From: Orobanche coerulescens
Taxonomy: Eukaryota > Streptophyta > Magnoliopsida > Lamiales > Orobanchaceae
Direction: 5' to 3'
Assembly (NCBI GenBank): GCA_033398695.1
Contig: CM065801.1
Span: 55,066,358-55,130,357, forward strand
Length of the DNA stretch: 64,000 nucleotides
Shown here: positions 45,021-55,061 of the stretch, in pieces
How positions within the stretch are numbered: position 1 is the stretch's first letter
Layout of the letters: each line of letters opens with the position of its first letter
Program-made: the position numbers and the translations under genes
Notes under the pieces: generated by a model
Told to the model about the DNA's origin: nothing
What the model saw: the letters and a program-made list of their open reading frames with translations, nothing else
Databases searched by the model: none

Positions 45021-45802
45021 AGCCCTGGATTCACGAGTAAAACTTCACGAGTGCGTGTGTATTTTATGTCCGTCGAGGACGCGTGACGTGGGTTTTAACC
45101 TTGTGTATTGTTGTTGGTTTCATTTGTGAAAACAAAACCTTTGGGCTGTGACCCCTGTTGATTTTGGAAAGAGAAGGATTCGGTAATCCTAAATTGTTTT
45201 CTATTAAAACTCTCGATGGCATTTTAAACTGTTTTATAAATTGTTTCCCCTGATTGGTGATCTTTCGCTTTTGGAATGTTTTTCCCAAACTCTTGCCTCG
45301 GGGAGTACTTTTCGTTACGTTTGGCTTTTTGAGGATTCCTGGTTATTGTTATTCGTAGAATGTGAGTTGTATGACTCGTATTTTGCACTTTGTTCTTGCA
45401 CTAGCAAAACAGTGGAGTTTTGCTAACCCCCGAGTATTCGGGGGGTGGATGTCTGTTTTTGCATTCAGGTTTTGGGAGCATAACATAGGGTTGGCATGAA
45501 GGATGATGAAAGATGATCGATACTAATCACATGAGGGACCGTACGTTGTTGTATTGGTTCAGTTGTATTTTATTTCCGCTGCAGTATATTTTCCCCGTTG
45601 TGCGGGAGCATTGTGTATTCGACCCCTACGTGGGCATGTATTGAGATGTATGTATTTATTGAAAGACCAAATCGGTCTACTGAGTCATTTTAGCATTAAA
45701 GGCATTGTTGAGATGTTCGACGTTGTCTACCAGCCTGGTAGATCCTTGAGGAAAGGGTCTACGCGTGTAATATTCCCGAGTGGATTGGGGGTGTTACATA
45801 AA

Positions 45803-45819
45803 TGGTATCGGAGCTTAGG
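45803..45819 (+). other. Primer-binding site of element G
   Basis: TGGTATCGGAGCTTAGG lies four bases after the LTR end, with the same A-to-G difference from the initiator tRNA-Met complement as in B, E and F. Confidence 0.8.
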
Positions 45820-47407
45820 TTGTGGAAACCTAGGCTGTCGGGTTTAGTGGTGTCTGTTGAGTTTTGTCTCGTCGGATTTTGTCTGACTGAGTCGTGTCGC
45901 GACGCGTCGTCTGAGTTGGTTGGTCGTGATTAGTATCGTGGAGCGATCATCATCTTCGTGCGACCTGTGGATGCAAGTCTCCCTTATTTGTGTTGTGCCT
46001 CGTGTGACACGAGATGCTTCTATGATTATATCGTTGAGTGATTGAATCCTTCTGTGGATTTTGATTTCGTGATATGTGGGTATTCGATTCTCATATTTTA
46101 TTTATATAAGGAGCGGTGTCGCTGCTAATGTATTTTCGAACTGTATTTTATCCGCTGCGTGAGTCCTTTCAAAATGACTTTCAGTATTTTGCAAACTGGG
46201 CTCTATTTCGTAAAACCGATTCCCTAAATCGAGTTTTGGCATTTTGGCCTTGAATGTTTTATGACGGTTTGATAAAGGATTTTGTGAGTTTCGGGCATTC
46301 TGGCCTATTTAATTTTTGAAAACCTTGAGTATCTTGGAAAATAAATTTCGAGACGTACCTTTTTAAAACGAATTATTTTCTCGTGGTACTTTCAAGGTGC
46401 CATAGTACGATTCAAAATTATTCCAGTCGAGGACCAAAACAATTTGAGACATTTTTAATTATTTAGAAATGCTTTGCTTAGACCCGAGGGTCGAATATTT
46501 CTAAAAGTCGTTCACTAAAAGAAAAGTGTCCTCATTTTATCTAATGCAAGATGGTTTTTCAAAGTCTCGATAACGATGTTGTACTACTTTTTGTAAGGTG
46601 ATACTCAAGATCAACTAGTGTTTCCAAAATCATTTTTTTCAAAGGTGGTTTTCGTTTTTAAAACCTATCATTCCTATTTGTGGTCTGGGAATGTATGTAT
46701 GATGTTAGTATTGTCGTTAGGGTGTTAGCCCTCTGACTTGTGATTGAATTGCTGATGTGAGCGTTGAGTCGTTCGCCACGCATTTGTTATGCTAGCCCTC
46801 TGTGAGAGGTGTAATGTGGTATTTAATGTTGTCGCCTCGTAGTGAATTACGTGATGTCGCACAAGTGTGAGCTGTTAAAGCTTGGGTTTGTACATTTGTG
46901 TACATGTGTGATTGTTTCATGATGGTTGTAATTATGTGTTGGTTATCGTTCGGGCCATTGAGGTCACCGAACGATACCATCGTTGCTGTGGTGGTTGTGT
47001 GTGTATTACTTTACGATGGTAATCGTTGTATATGATATGTGTTAGGATTTTCTGTTGTGCCAAGTTGGCATCTCTGCTATGATGTTTTGCGACGTTATGC
47101 CCCATTATATCTAGCATTTGTATTTTTTGTATGCCAAGCTGAGGTGTTTCAACCGTGGTGTGCCGGGGGCATGCACGTACCAATTGTCCTTCTCGTCAGT
47201 AACGCATTTCAAGTGTGGACCCGAGAGACACAGGATCCAGTTGTACGAGTTGGGTTCCGAGTCTTTCGGGGCACGAACTTCAGTACAGATATCAGGATCG
47301 ACTCTAAGAGGGCCATGGGAAATGTTTCTGTCAGCTGCTTTTGTGTTGTTGCCTTGTTTCCATTATTGTGAGTTGCGAGGGCGACCTTCTTTTATAAGAG
47401 GTCTAAT
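45820..47407 (+). other. Left interior of element G, non-coding as far as seen
   Basis: Frames such as 47039-47371 contain no recognised domain. The text 'ggcattttggcc', 'tttcgggcattctggcc' and 'agacccgagggtcgaat' resembles the reverse complement of the element E interior (27700-27960). It ends at the AAT target site of element H. Confidence 0.55.
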
Positions 47408-47870
47408 CACTATAAGAATAAACGTCAAAGACTTCGGATAATATCTGAAGTAAAAAGGTTATAATTATCGAAGTCTATGTTTGTGTAGTTAAAGGTATAC
47501 TTTAAACTTCGCTTATTAGGCGAAGTCTAATATCATAATAACCGAAGTCTATCTCGGTTTTTAGAACCCGAATATGGGGGTTTGCGAAGTAAAAAATGTC
47601 CTTCCACTTCACTTATCTTATAATCGCTGAAGTGTATATTTCCTATTCGCTTCAATAAAATATATACAAATGAAGTGAAATAATGTTATCGACTTCACTT
47701 GTTAATAGGCAACAAAGTTAAAGATACCACATTTACTTCACTTTTATTTATTTAGCCGAAGCATTACTCCTTTTTACTTCGCTTATTCTATTTTGTGTCG
47801 CTAATTATATATCTCTGACTTCGTTTTTTATCCGAAGTAAATAACCACATTGCATATTTCTTTTCAATTT
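47408..47870. repeat. Left terminal and subterminal repeats of CACTA H
   Basis: The terminal CACTA sequence is followed by at least fifteen 'GAAGT' or 'ACTTC' cores ('cttcggataatatctgaagt', 'cgaagtctaatatc', 'ccgaagtctatctcgg'), often as inverted pairs. The same cores occur at 53860-54060. Confidence 0.85.
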
Positions 47871-48333
47871 GTAAATATAGAATCACTGTTGTACAAAAAC
47901 ATGATCCATCCAATAAAAGACCTCAATTCACAAGTTCGCAACAACACAACCTCAAATACATCAATCAACCTCATTAAAATTCCAACAAACTCAAATCACA
48001 AGACCCCAATTCAATAACACAAGATAATAAGCATTGATAATAGTAATAAATCACACTTTCATATATAAATGGCGGATTGTCGTACAAAAATGCCAAATAT
48101 TCACCATATTTACTTCCAAAATGTCTACGAGACACATGCATAGGTCTAGATAATGGACTGCACATCAACCAAACATTCACCATATTTACCCGATGAAACG
48201 ACATGTTCTGATCTAACTATACCAACAGACATTCACCATCATCACCTGAGTACCAGTAATGTTGCAACCAAGACCATACATATATAGTACTGAATTGAAA
48301 CTAGACAAAGAAATTCCTGACAATGAAGCGAGC
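47871..48333. other. Spacer in CACTA H, no gene seen
   Basis: This AT-rich stretch contains short direct repeats ('catatttac(t/c)', 'attcaccatat' near 48110 and 48175). The minus-strand frame 48204-47974 has no recognised domain. Confidence 0.5.
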
Positions 48334-48662
48334 CTAAGCACCATCGACAAACGTGTAGACGAACTCGCTCCAGTCGTTCCTGACTTCATCATACTGCTCC
48401 TGAATGTAGTATTGGTCTTTGACTGAACCAAGATACTGATCAAATCACATTGAAACAAAAAAAATAGATTAAGTACATTCATAAAAGATGCATCCACATC
48501 AAAAATCTTCAGTACCAAAACATACTATATAATATAAAAGGATGACAGAATGAAAATTACCATCTTCTCAAGCTGTGGATCTTCACTTTCAACGATCTCT
48601 TTGATGTAGCGGAGGACACAAAATCCGCAGTGAAGGGAGGATAGTTCTTGTTTCAGATTGCC
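48334..48662 (-). pseudogene. C-terminal end of an Ulp1-type (peptidase C48) protease, two exons
   Basis: Exon 48662-48561 reads NLKQELSSLHCGFCVLRYIKEIVESEDPQLEKM, bounded by 'ttatag' and 'gtaatt'. Exon 48435-48334 reads YLGSVKDQYYIQEQYDEVRNDWSEFVYTF and ends in TAG after VDGA, after acceptor 'gatcag'. The 'CG-(Y/F)-V-(M/L)RY(I/M)KEI' block around the catalytic Cys and the 'E-(V/I)-R-(N/E)-(D/E)W' end are typical of Ulp1-like proteases that travel in plant CACTA and Mutator elements. The catalytic His and Asp region is missing. It may be the only remnant of CACTA's own coding sequence or another capture. Confidence 0.7.
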
Positions 48663-48901
48663 CTATAAAATTTAAAAGCCATGAATGAGTCACTCCATGT
48701 CAAATTTTTATATATATATATATATTATTCACTCGTGCGAAAAGTTGTGTAAGTTGCATTTTATTGTCATTTTTTCCATTCAACCAACAATGGAAGTATT
48801 CTACTATTCGTTCATTTTGCATTTCAACTTTCGAATATAAGAACTCCTTGTAGTTTTCCTGTTCGTCCAAGACTATAAGAAGAAATCTAACAACTACATA
48901 C

Positions 48902-50729
48902 CAGGAGCTTCTTCTTTTGTTGTTTGCGCTGTGGAAGTATGCCAAGGGCATCGACCATTGATTTATCCAATTCTGTGAATACATTGATAACTTAGTATAT
49001 TGGATATATGCAACAGCTAACTAGCAATAAGGTGAGCTTATGACCTAATGGAGTAGCCAGCACATTTAAAGAGCCTGAAACTTGGACATCATCTCCATAG
49101 GTGACAAATGAAACCAAAGCTTCCCTACATGATTTGGACCAACAGAATAAATCGACTCTTAACAGCAACAGTACAAAGGAACTTGCAAATTCTCTGGCAA
49201 TCACAAAGGCTAAGAAATCTAATATTTATATGGCAAAGTCACATCATTTTCGGTAATAAAAGTCCCTTGTTGTGCAAGGTACTCAAACCGAATAATCACT
49301 CAAGCGAGTTGAGAGAAAGAAAAGTAATAATACTCTTCAGCACCGTAACTATACCGGAATATTTCAGAAGACCTGTTTGATAAAATGTACTATTTCTATG
49401 AAGTCAAAGCTTCTTCTCACCAAATTATCTTAAAGATCATATAATAATTTTTGTCCCAAAACAAAGAATCCATCTGTTTTATTTGAAAACTTTACACAAA
49501 ACTCTGAGATACACTCAGGAAACAGCTGAGTCATATGAACACCTTGAAGACTTATATTCCTCTGACAAGATTGAGAAATTAATATGAACCCTGGGGGAAG
49601 AATGGGGTATCAGTTATCCGTTTTCATACTATGTGAAGTTGTTGGTTTAAGTATGTGTACATAAAGCTTATCAGCAGTGACTGGCAAACATTTAAAACTT
49701 GACGTTAAAGCTGACCAGATATAATACAAAAATGGATTTTCAGAACAATAACCAATCGTCAAAAAGCTCAATTATGAAAGTAAATGTCAGTAACAGAATT
49801 GATTACCTTGGCGCAAATTGTGTACCACCACCACAAGCATTACCTAAAACACCACCTGGTGAAGTATTGTGGGAGGAATTAGATGTCCGAATTATAATTT
49901 GTAAGCTTCTAGCATCAGATGTTGAACAGTGATTATTCCCATCTGCTTTTAGTTAGCTGCATCTAATGAACCATGGCCCAACATATTACCATTGAGCTTA
50001 GCTTCAGAGTTCTCAGTGAAGGTCTCTGGACAACATAGAAGAGCAGCAACAACAATGTTTGCCAAATCTTTGATTTTAACTATGCGCAAAATGCAACAAA
50101 GTAAATATAAAGAAGTGACAGCACCAAGACTTGGTTCCTGAATGTATAATACTAAGATAATTACAAAATTATATATAAAACCACAAAACCAGTAACCAAC
50201 AGAATATAAAAACCCATACCAATTGCAAAAAGTTCAGAAAACAAATAAGACAAAACAAAGAAGACACAATATAGAGGACAAATAAGCATACAATATAGGT
50301 ATGAACACCTTGACTACTTCAGTCTTCAAGGAAGGAAGAATTAATGGAACTATCAGCAGCCTCAAAACATTGTCCATAATCAACCTTCCTACATTAGGAA
50401 TTCTAGCAGAAACGACATCACTAAAATAATAGAGATTGTCTTCAATCTCGTCAACAGTGGAAAGATTGACAGATGGCGGCTCCATGCTCAGATTTCTGTC
50501 CGACAAACTGTTCTTGTCAGCAAACCAAGAAAAAAGTAAATAACAAAATAAACCGAATAGAATAAAAAATTTCATTGCGAGGAAACACAATGTTTAACAT
50601 CTTACTTTGAAGCATTTGAAATCATTAAATTCAAATGGATGCACTGATCTCGGAAAAAACTGACCAAGTCCAAAAAGTAATCCGCATGAGGAGCCTTCGA
50701 CACAAACCTATTTACAACATCATCTCCAA
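48902..50729 (-). pseudogene. Captured fragment of a TT9 / CLEC16A-like gene, at least five exons
   Basis: Minus-strand exons in order: 50729-50606 (VGDDVVNRFVSKAPHADYF, then FFRDQC), 50512-50309 (STVDEIEDNLYYFSDVVSA, IPNVGRLIMDNVL, PLILPSL), about 50087-49960 (RIVKIKDLANIVVAALLCCPE, then EAKLNG), 49124-49045 (REALVSFVTYGDDVQVSGSL) and 48972-48902 (ELDKSMVDALGILPQRKQ). Most are bordered by AG and GT. These blocks match, from memory of the family, plant TRANSPARENT TESTA 9, a CLEC16A-like protein of vesicle or vacuole trafficking. The N-terminal FPL domain start and the gene's true end are absent, and some junctions are decayed, so it is a gene fragment copied into the CACTA. Confidence 0.8.
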
Positions 50730-52086
50730 CTGCAAATCAGCACAAGATAATGTATTTCAATCAGTCAAAATGTTCTTCCACAATGAGTAGAACCATTGGA
50801 TTGAGATGTCAAGAAATAAAAAAGCAGAAACTCACCATGATAAATATTTAGGAGCTCTAAAATTTAACATCTAACCATGGGTAAAACTTGTTTCAAAAAA
50901 AATAAAGGGCAAAGAAGTATTGGTGAACGAGTAACAGAACATCTAACATCATCCTTGTAGTTAAGTCAGGATCAGCAGGATTAGAAAGTAGCCACATAAT
51001 TGTATCTAGCCAATTTCATTAACAATCTCAACATAGGAACTCCACAAATTCCTCCAATCACTAGTATCTTATCATGAATATGCATAAAATTTCAGAAACT
51101 TTGAATATTTATCTACGCTGGTTACAATTTCGAATTAATTTCAATAAAAACTGAAATATAAAGCAACATGGGGTGTTCTAAGCTAAAGATCACAATCACA
51201 TACGTACTATACCAATATTATGTAAACTCAGTAAAACAATAGGATCATTAAATATATTTCCTTCCAAATGACTTGTTCTCTCCCTTCAACCCCCCCCCCA
51301 ACCCACACACCGGATAGTGTTGAACGGATCTTGATGCATTTAGGTATTTAAAATGAGATAAACCAATTAAGATTTGTAGCAAAGTGAACTTGTACAATTT
51401 TTTTTTGAGGGGGGGGGGGGGGGGGGGATGCAAACAATCATAAACATACTTAACTCCACCATTAAGGTAATATGTGCTCGAGCAAGAGTTTATCTAAGAA
51501 TAAAGTTTCAAAAGTGAGAATTAGTTTTCAGGAAATTTCAACATACCTAAAGAAAAAGACATACTACATAAAATTTGAGAGGAACAAATTGGGTTGTTTT
51601 TGTTCCTACAACTTCAAACATGTTCCCATGAATCTTCTCTTAGAGTGGCATTAGGCATCATTAATACAGCTAGCATACCACGACATGCTATCATTCTACT
51701 CTGGGAAAATAATGCATAAATTTCTCGAGTCCAAATGGTCAATGGATAGGACATTTATCCCACGTGATTCACACGGATCGCGAGATCTTAAGGTACTATT
51801 AATCTCATTCCTGTACCCAAGTTAAAAGATCAATCATCTGACCTTATTTCTCAAAAATCTATATCCAACATAAACACGTTGGCTTACTTTTGATTATATA
51901 TGTAAGCATAACAAATTTATCGAAGACACTTCGCACAACTTTTTTTTGCATATAAAATGATGATGATGCATAACATGAGTCTTGCTAGCAGGAACACTGA
52001 CTGAAAGACTATCTCCCAAGTATGAAAGATATATAAGAGCCCCCAGTACTGCCAAAAAACCACGTAAATAAACAGGCCTCACATAC
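50730..52086 (-). other. Middle of CACTA H, intronic or unrecognised sequence
   Basis: No exon of known type was recognised. It holds a 58-bp segment duplicated at 53000-53057, a C run (about 51290-51300) and a G run of about 20 bases (about 51408-51428). Frames 51248-51433, 51472-51654 and 51894-52082 are not convincing. Part is probably intron of the captured TT9-like and KEA-like genes. Confidence 0.5.
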
Positions 52087-52663
52087 CAGACTAAGAGCTG
52101 TTGTTCCTAGAAGCAACATGTACAATTTACCCTGCATAAGATATTACCCAAATTAGTTGTTAATTTCAGCAAAACAGGTCAAAGATTAGAATAATGGTTG
52201 AATAGAATAATAAGCAACAGAAGTGATTCCAGTAATAGAAATGCATCAATGTAGTAAAAATATTGTGGACATGTGAAATTTCACAATGAAAACATTCAAA
52301 CAAACTCATGAGTAAAGCTGGACCTCAATCAGCTTAAGGTTTGATGCGCGGCTAAGAAGAACAAAAGCAAATTCTCCAATTTGTGCAAGAGACATCCCAA
52401 CCTGTATGTCATACAACCAAGATCCATTCATCATAAATAACAAACTAAATTTTTTAAGAAGATAGGGCAATCACATACAAGAAGCGACGTTTTGTTGTTG
52501 TAGCAAAATCCTCTCACGATTAAAGTGATAACTGTTTTTATAACAATCACCAATATAACAGCTGCCACCAAAATGTCAATGTGGTTCCAAAGAAATTGAA
52601 TATGAATAAGCATTCCAATACTGGCCAAAAAAGGGCTGCAAATAAGTTTCTGATTGGCTCCAC
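52087..52663 (-). pseudogene. Captured fragment of a KEA-type K+/H+ antiporter gene, three exons
   Basis: Exon 52663-52479 encodes membrane segments FLASIGMLIHIQFLWNHIDI, AAVILVIVIKT and GFCYNNKTSLLV. It is preceded by 'ttttgcag' and followed by 'gtatgt'. Exon 52401-52324 reads GMSLAQIGEFAFVLLSRASN. Exon 52131-52087 reads GKLYMLLLGTTALSL, with 'tatgcag' and 'gtatgt' borders. These are hallmark blocks of the cation/proton antiporter domain of plant KEA4/5/6 proteins. In the first exon the start reads EPIRNLFAALF in one frame and the rest in another, so one base was lost or gained in the T-run near 52633. Only about 100 of some 550-600 residues are present, so no transporter can be made. Confidence 0.85.
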
Positions 52664-52999
52664 CTGCAAAACAATGAGTCCAGATAAGAAACCCTATATG
52701 GAAAAACAATGAAACATTATTTGATATCTACCAATGCTTACTGCAGTTGTCTGCAAAACTGCAAAATGTATTGGAAATTTTCAACACAGAAGGGCAGTAA
52801 GACATCAAAAATTGGCATTCAACTAGAAGGTGGAGTATAAAGACAAACAAGATGGGCTCCAAACAGTTCAAAGAAATGAAGGGAAAAAAGAGTAAGCATC
52901 CTCTAAGCTGATTTTAGGACCTTACTCACAGTCATGATGAAGTATCAGAAATCCAATTTCAAGAATAATTTTAGATCCCTTCGGATCATGGTGTCAACT

Positions 53000-53057
53000 C
53001 ACAATGAGTAGAACCATTGGATTGAGAAGTCAAGAAATAAAAAAGCAGAAACTCACC
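53000..53057. repeat. 58-bp duplication shared with 50779-50836
   Basis: Both copies read 'cacaatgagtagaaccattg' and so on through 'agcagaaactcacc' with a single mismatch (atg/aag). They lie at the edges of different captured segments. Confidence 0.9.
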
Positions 53058-53062
53058 CAGCT

Positions 53063-53608
53063 TCAATATGGAGCCTATGGAAATCTAGAAATGCTTCAAT
53101 TTTCAGAGGGCATTCGACACCACACAGTCCCTAGTTTTCTAAATCAAAAGAATGAGCCTCGATCTACAATTATCCATGAAAGGGAAGAGCAAATCGGGGC
53201 AGTATCATACCTGGAAGAAGTTGGCGACTGGATGGGTCAAAATCAATATTGATGGATCGCTCCCATCAACCGGTCAATAGGCTAGAATCGAACGAGTTGC
53301 ACATGACTCCAATGGAGACTGTTATGGGGGTTGAGCCAGCAAACTCCGGTAGCACCCATCAACCAAATCGAGCTTACAGCTCTAAAAACAACCCGCACTG
53401 CTGTGTGGGAAAGAAGAATTCCAAATTTAGAGGTGAAGGTCGATTCATTGATGAGCTTAAAGATGATCCAAGGAGATGTGGAAACCCTAGCTTACCTTGT
53501 AGATCTAGTTCAATAGTGCCAAGAGCTTATCAAGATGCCTTGGACGATTTGATTGAGATGGGTGCCTCGTGCTGCAAACCGCCTTGCAGATTTTCTCGCC
53601 GCATTTAG
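53063..53608 (+). pseudogene. LINE-type ORF2 end: zf-RVT tail and RNase H (RVT_3) fragment
   Basis: In shifting frames the plus strand reads 'IWSLWKSRNASIFRG' (53066), then 'GWVKINIDGSLPSTGQ' region (53230-53275), 'RVAHDSNGDCYGG' (53300), 'ERRIPNLEVKVDSLM' (53412-53456), 'MIQGDVETLAYLVD' and finally 'RWVPRAANRLADFLAAF' (53556-53606). This order is typical of the C-terminal RNase H domain of plant LINE ORF2 or LINE-derived RNase H proteins. Several frameshifts and stops show it is dead. Its strand is opposite to the other captured genes in H. Confidence 0.7.
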
Positions 53609-53849
53609 AACTGAAGAGGAAATGAGTGAAATCGCTTTCCCTTTTCTTCTCGTGATTTCAGAGAACTACTAATGATTTAGGTGATTAGAGGAGGAGTTCA
53701 TGGGAGACCGATCTCCATCTTTCTCCACAGAGAAGAAAGAAGAGAGAAATGAGAGATGGGGAGAGATTGAGGGGCGGTTCTAGTAGGGTTTGGGTAAAAT
53801 CCCGATTAAGATACACGTTACTTCACTAATGGGGATATATTTTTAATCA

Positions 53850-54077
53850 AAAAAATTCATTGCGCTTTTTACTTCAGTAATTATCACATTAGCGAAGTCT
53901 TTGTAACTTTAAATTTCTAACTAGCTCCTACTTTTTTGTTTGGTACCATTTACTGAAGTCTATGTGGATATTTGACTTCAGTAAATTGAAAAGCGAAGTT
54001 GTTGTTTGTTTTTACTTTGCTAATATAGATTACCGAAGTGAGACGTACTGAAGTATTTGATGTTTATTCTACCAGTG
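53850..54077. repeat. Right subterminal and terminal repeats of CACTA H
   Basis: Dense 'ACTTCAGTAA', 'GCGAAGT' and 'CTGAAGT' motifs end in TTTATTCTACCAGTG at 54077, followed by the AAT target duplication. Confidence 0.85.
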
Positions 54078-54080
54078 AAT

Positions 54081-54540
54081 GTAATACTAGTATTGTTTTT
54101 GGACTTCTGCATTTCCTCTTTATCAAGTCTATCGACTCGCTCGTGTTCGTTGATACTTTCCGAACTTGTTCTGTATTTCGGTTTCCTCATTCGAACGAGC
54201 CGGGATCTTGTTTTGGGGTCGATCTGGTTATCGCTGTGACTTTTCCGAGTTCGATTCGATTCTTGTGAACCTTGTTCGGAAGTAACATCTTTTGGTTCTA
54301 CTAGCTCTTTTGATGTCTTGGCTTGAAGTGTGAACTTCGGAGTCATTGTTCGACTGTTGCATTCGATCATTGTTGTTCGATCGTTGTTGTTTGATCGTTG
54401 TTACTGGATCATTGCTCTTTGATCGTTGTTGTTCCATCATTGTTATTTGATTGTTGTTTTTCGGTCGTTGTTGTTCGATCGTTGTTGTTCAATCGGGGTT
54501 GTCTGACTGTTGTTGCCTAATCTCGTACCGCGAAGAATTG
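54081..54540 (+). repeat. Right interior of element G with 'GATCGTTGTTGTT' repeats
   Basis: From about 54357 to 54510 a 13-18 base unit around 'gatcgttgttgttcg' recurs about nine times with variation. No gene is seen in the preceding 270 bases. Confidence 0.75.
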
Positions 54541-54551
54541 TCGTTCACTAT

Positions 54552-54672
54552 TAGTCAGCTGTTTCGAGTGTGGCCAGGTGGGTCATTGAGCTGTGCATTG
54601 CGAGACGGTAGCTGAGATATTTGGGGATCGAGGATGCGTCTCTGCTCCGAAAGGGCACAGAAATGCCTAGTG
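54552..54672 (+). pseudogene. Element G gag C-terminal remnant with zinc knuckle
   Basis: The frame starting at 54557 reads SCFECGQVGH, TGA, AVHCETVAEIF and ends APKGHRNA then TAG at about 54668. It keeps all four zinc ligands (CX2CX4HX4C), with the TGA inside where relatives have Arg or Trp. It corresponds to the gag tail of element C. No protease or RT follows before the polypurine tract, 375 bases on. Confidence 0.65.
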
Positions 54673-55024
54673 TGGTTTTTGAGGATTTCGGCGTAGTCTG
54701 AATTGTTTGTGGTTGTCCTTATGGACCATTTGTGTGTTTATTTCTGCTTTCTTGATTGTGCATATTTCCTTGTAATGAGTGCTTTCTGTTTTGTGATTGT
54801 TCGGATAATTGACTTGATTGTATTATCTGTTTGATGACACTTGTCACTTGTTGGTTTTATTATGTCTCTACCGGTGGCGTTGTGTTGGTCGTTGTGGAGC
54901 GTGTGTTCACGATGTATATTCCTTTGCGTTGCTGGTAACGTTTCGCCGTTGGGCGTAAGTTACGCGTTTCTTGTTTATCTCGTTGAGTTCTCCTGGCGGG
55001 ATATTGCTTCTCCCTACTTGTTTT
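54673..55024 (+). other. Element G spacer between gag remnant and hairpin
   Basis: No coding motif is seen; frames 54841-55026 and 54860-55138 are not conserved domains. If a normal pol had been here it would need about 3.5 kb, so its absence is real. Confidence 0.55.
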
Positions 55025-55061
55025 AAGTTTCGGGATGAAACTTCTTTTAAGGAGGGTAGTA
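55025..55061 (+). promoter_or_regulatory. Hairpin and polypurine tract of element G
   Basis: AAGTTTCGGGATGAAACTT (55025-55043) is the shared hairpin with one stem change (C to T, leaving a G-T pair). It is followed by 'ttttaaggagggtagta' up to the LTR. Confidence 0.7.

Larger units (their letters stand above)
42884..45798 (+). mobile_element. 5' LTR of element G
   Basis: It starts TGTAATACCCGTAATTTCG and ends TTGGGGGTGTTACA, 2915 bp. It contains TTACGTACGTAA copies at 43430-43565, 'cctacataagaccc' as a decayed TATA region (43578; the 3' LTR has 'ctatataagaccc'), (TTG)n plus a long (TA)n at about 44360-44455, and subrepeats at 44600-45020. Small ORFs within (43172-43486, 44283-44615 and others) also occur in the other LTR or are microsatellite frames. 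Confidence 0.9.
47408..54077. mobile_element. CACTA transposon H carrying captured gene fragments (Pack-CACTA)
   Basis: The left end is CACTATAAGAATAAACGTC and the reverse complement of the right end is CACTGGTAGAATAAACATC; about 24 of the first 30 bases match. AAT flanks both sides (47405-47407 and 54078-54080). Subterminal 'GAAGT(C/A)' and 'ACTTC' motifs are dense in both 450-base (47410-47860) and 230-base (53850-54060) end zones. The 6.7-kb interior has no CACTA transposase. It holds intron-containing fragments of a TT9-like gene and a KEA antiporter gene, an Ulp1-type protease end, and a LINE RNase H fragment. It lies in the interior of element G. Confidence 0.9.

Noticed and set aside
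48213..48518. Minus-strand 101-residue ORF as a gene in CACTA H
   Set aside because: It overlaps the Ulp1 exon in a different frame; the spliced reading with GT-AG borders fits a known family better.
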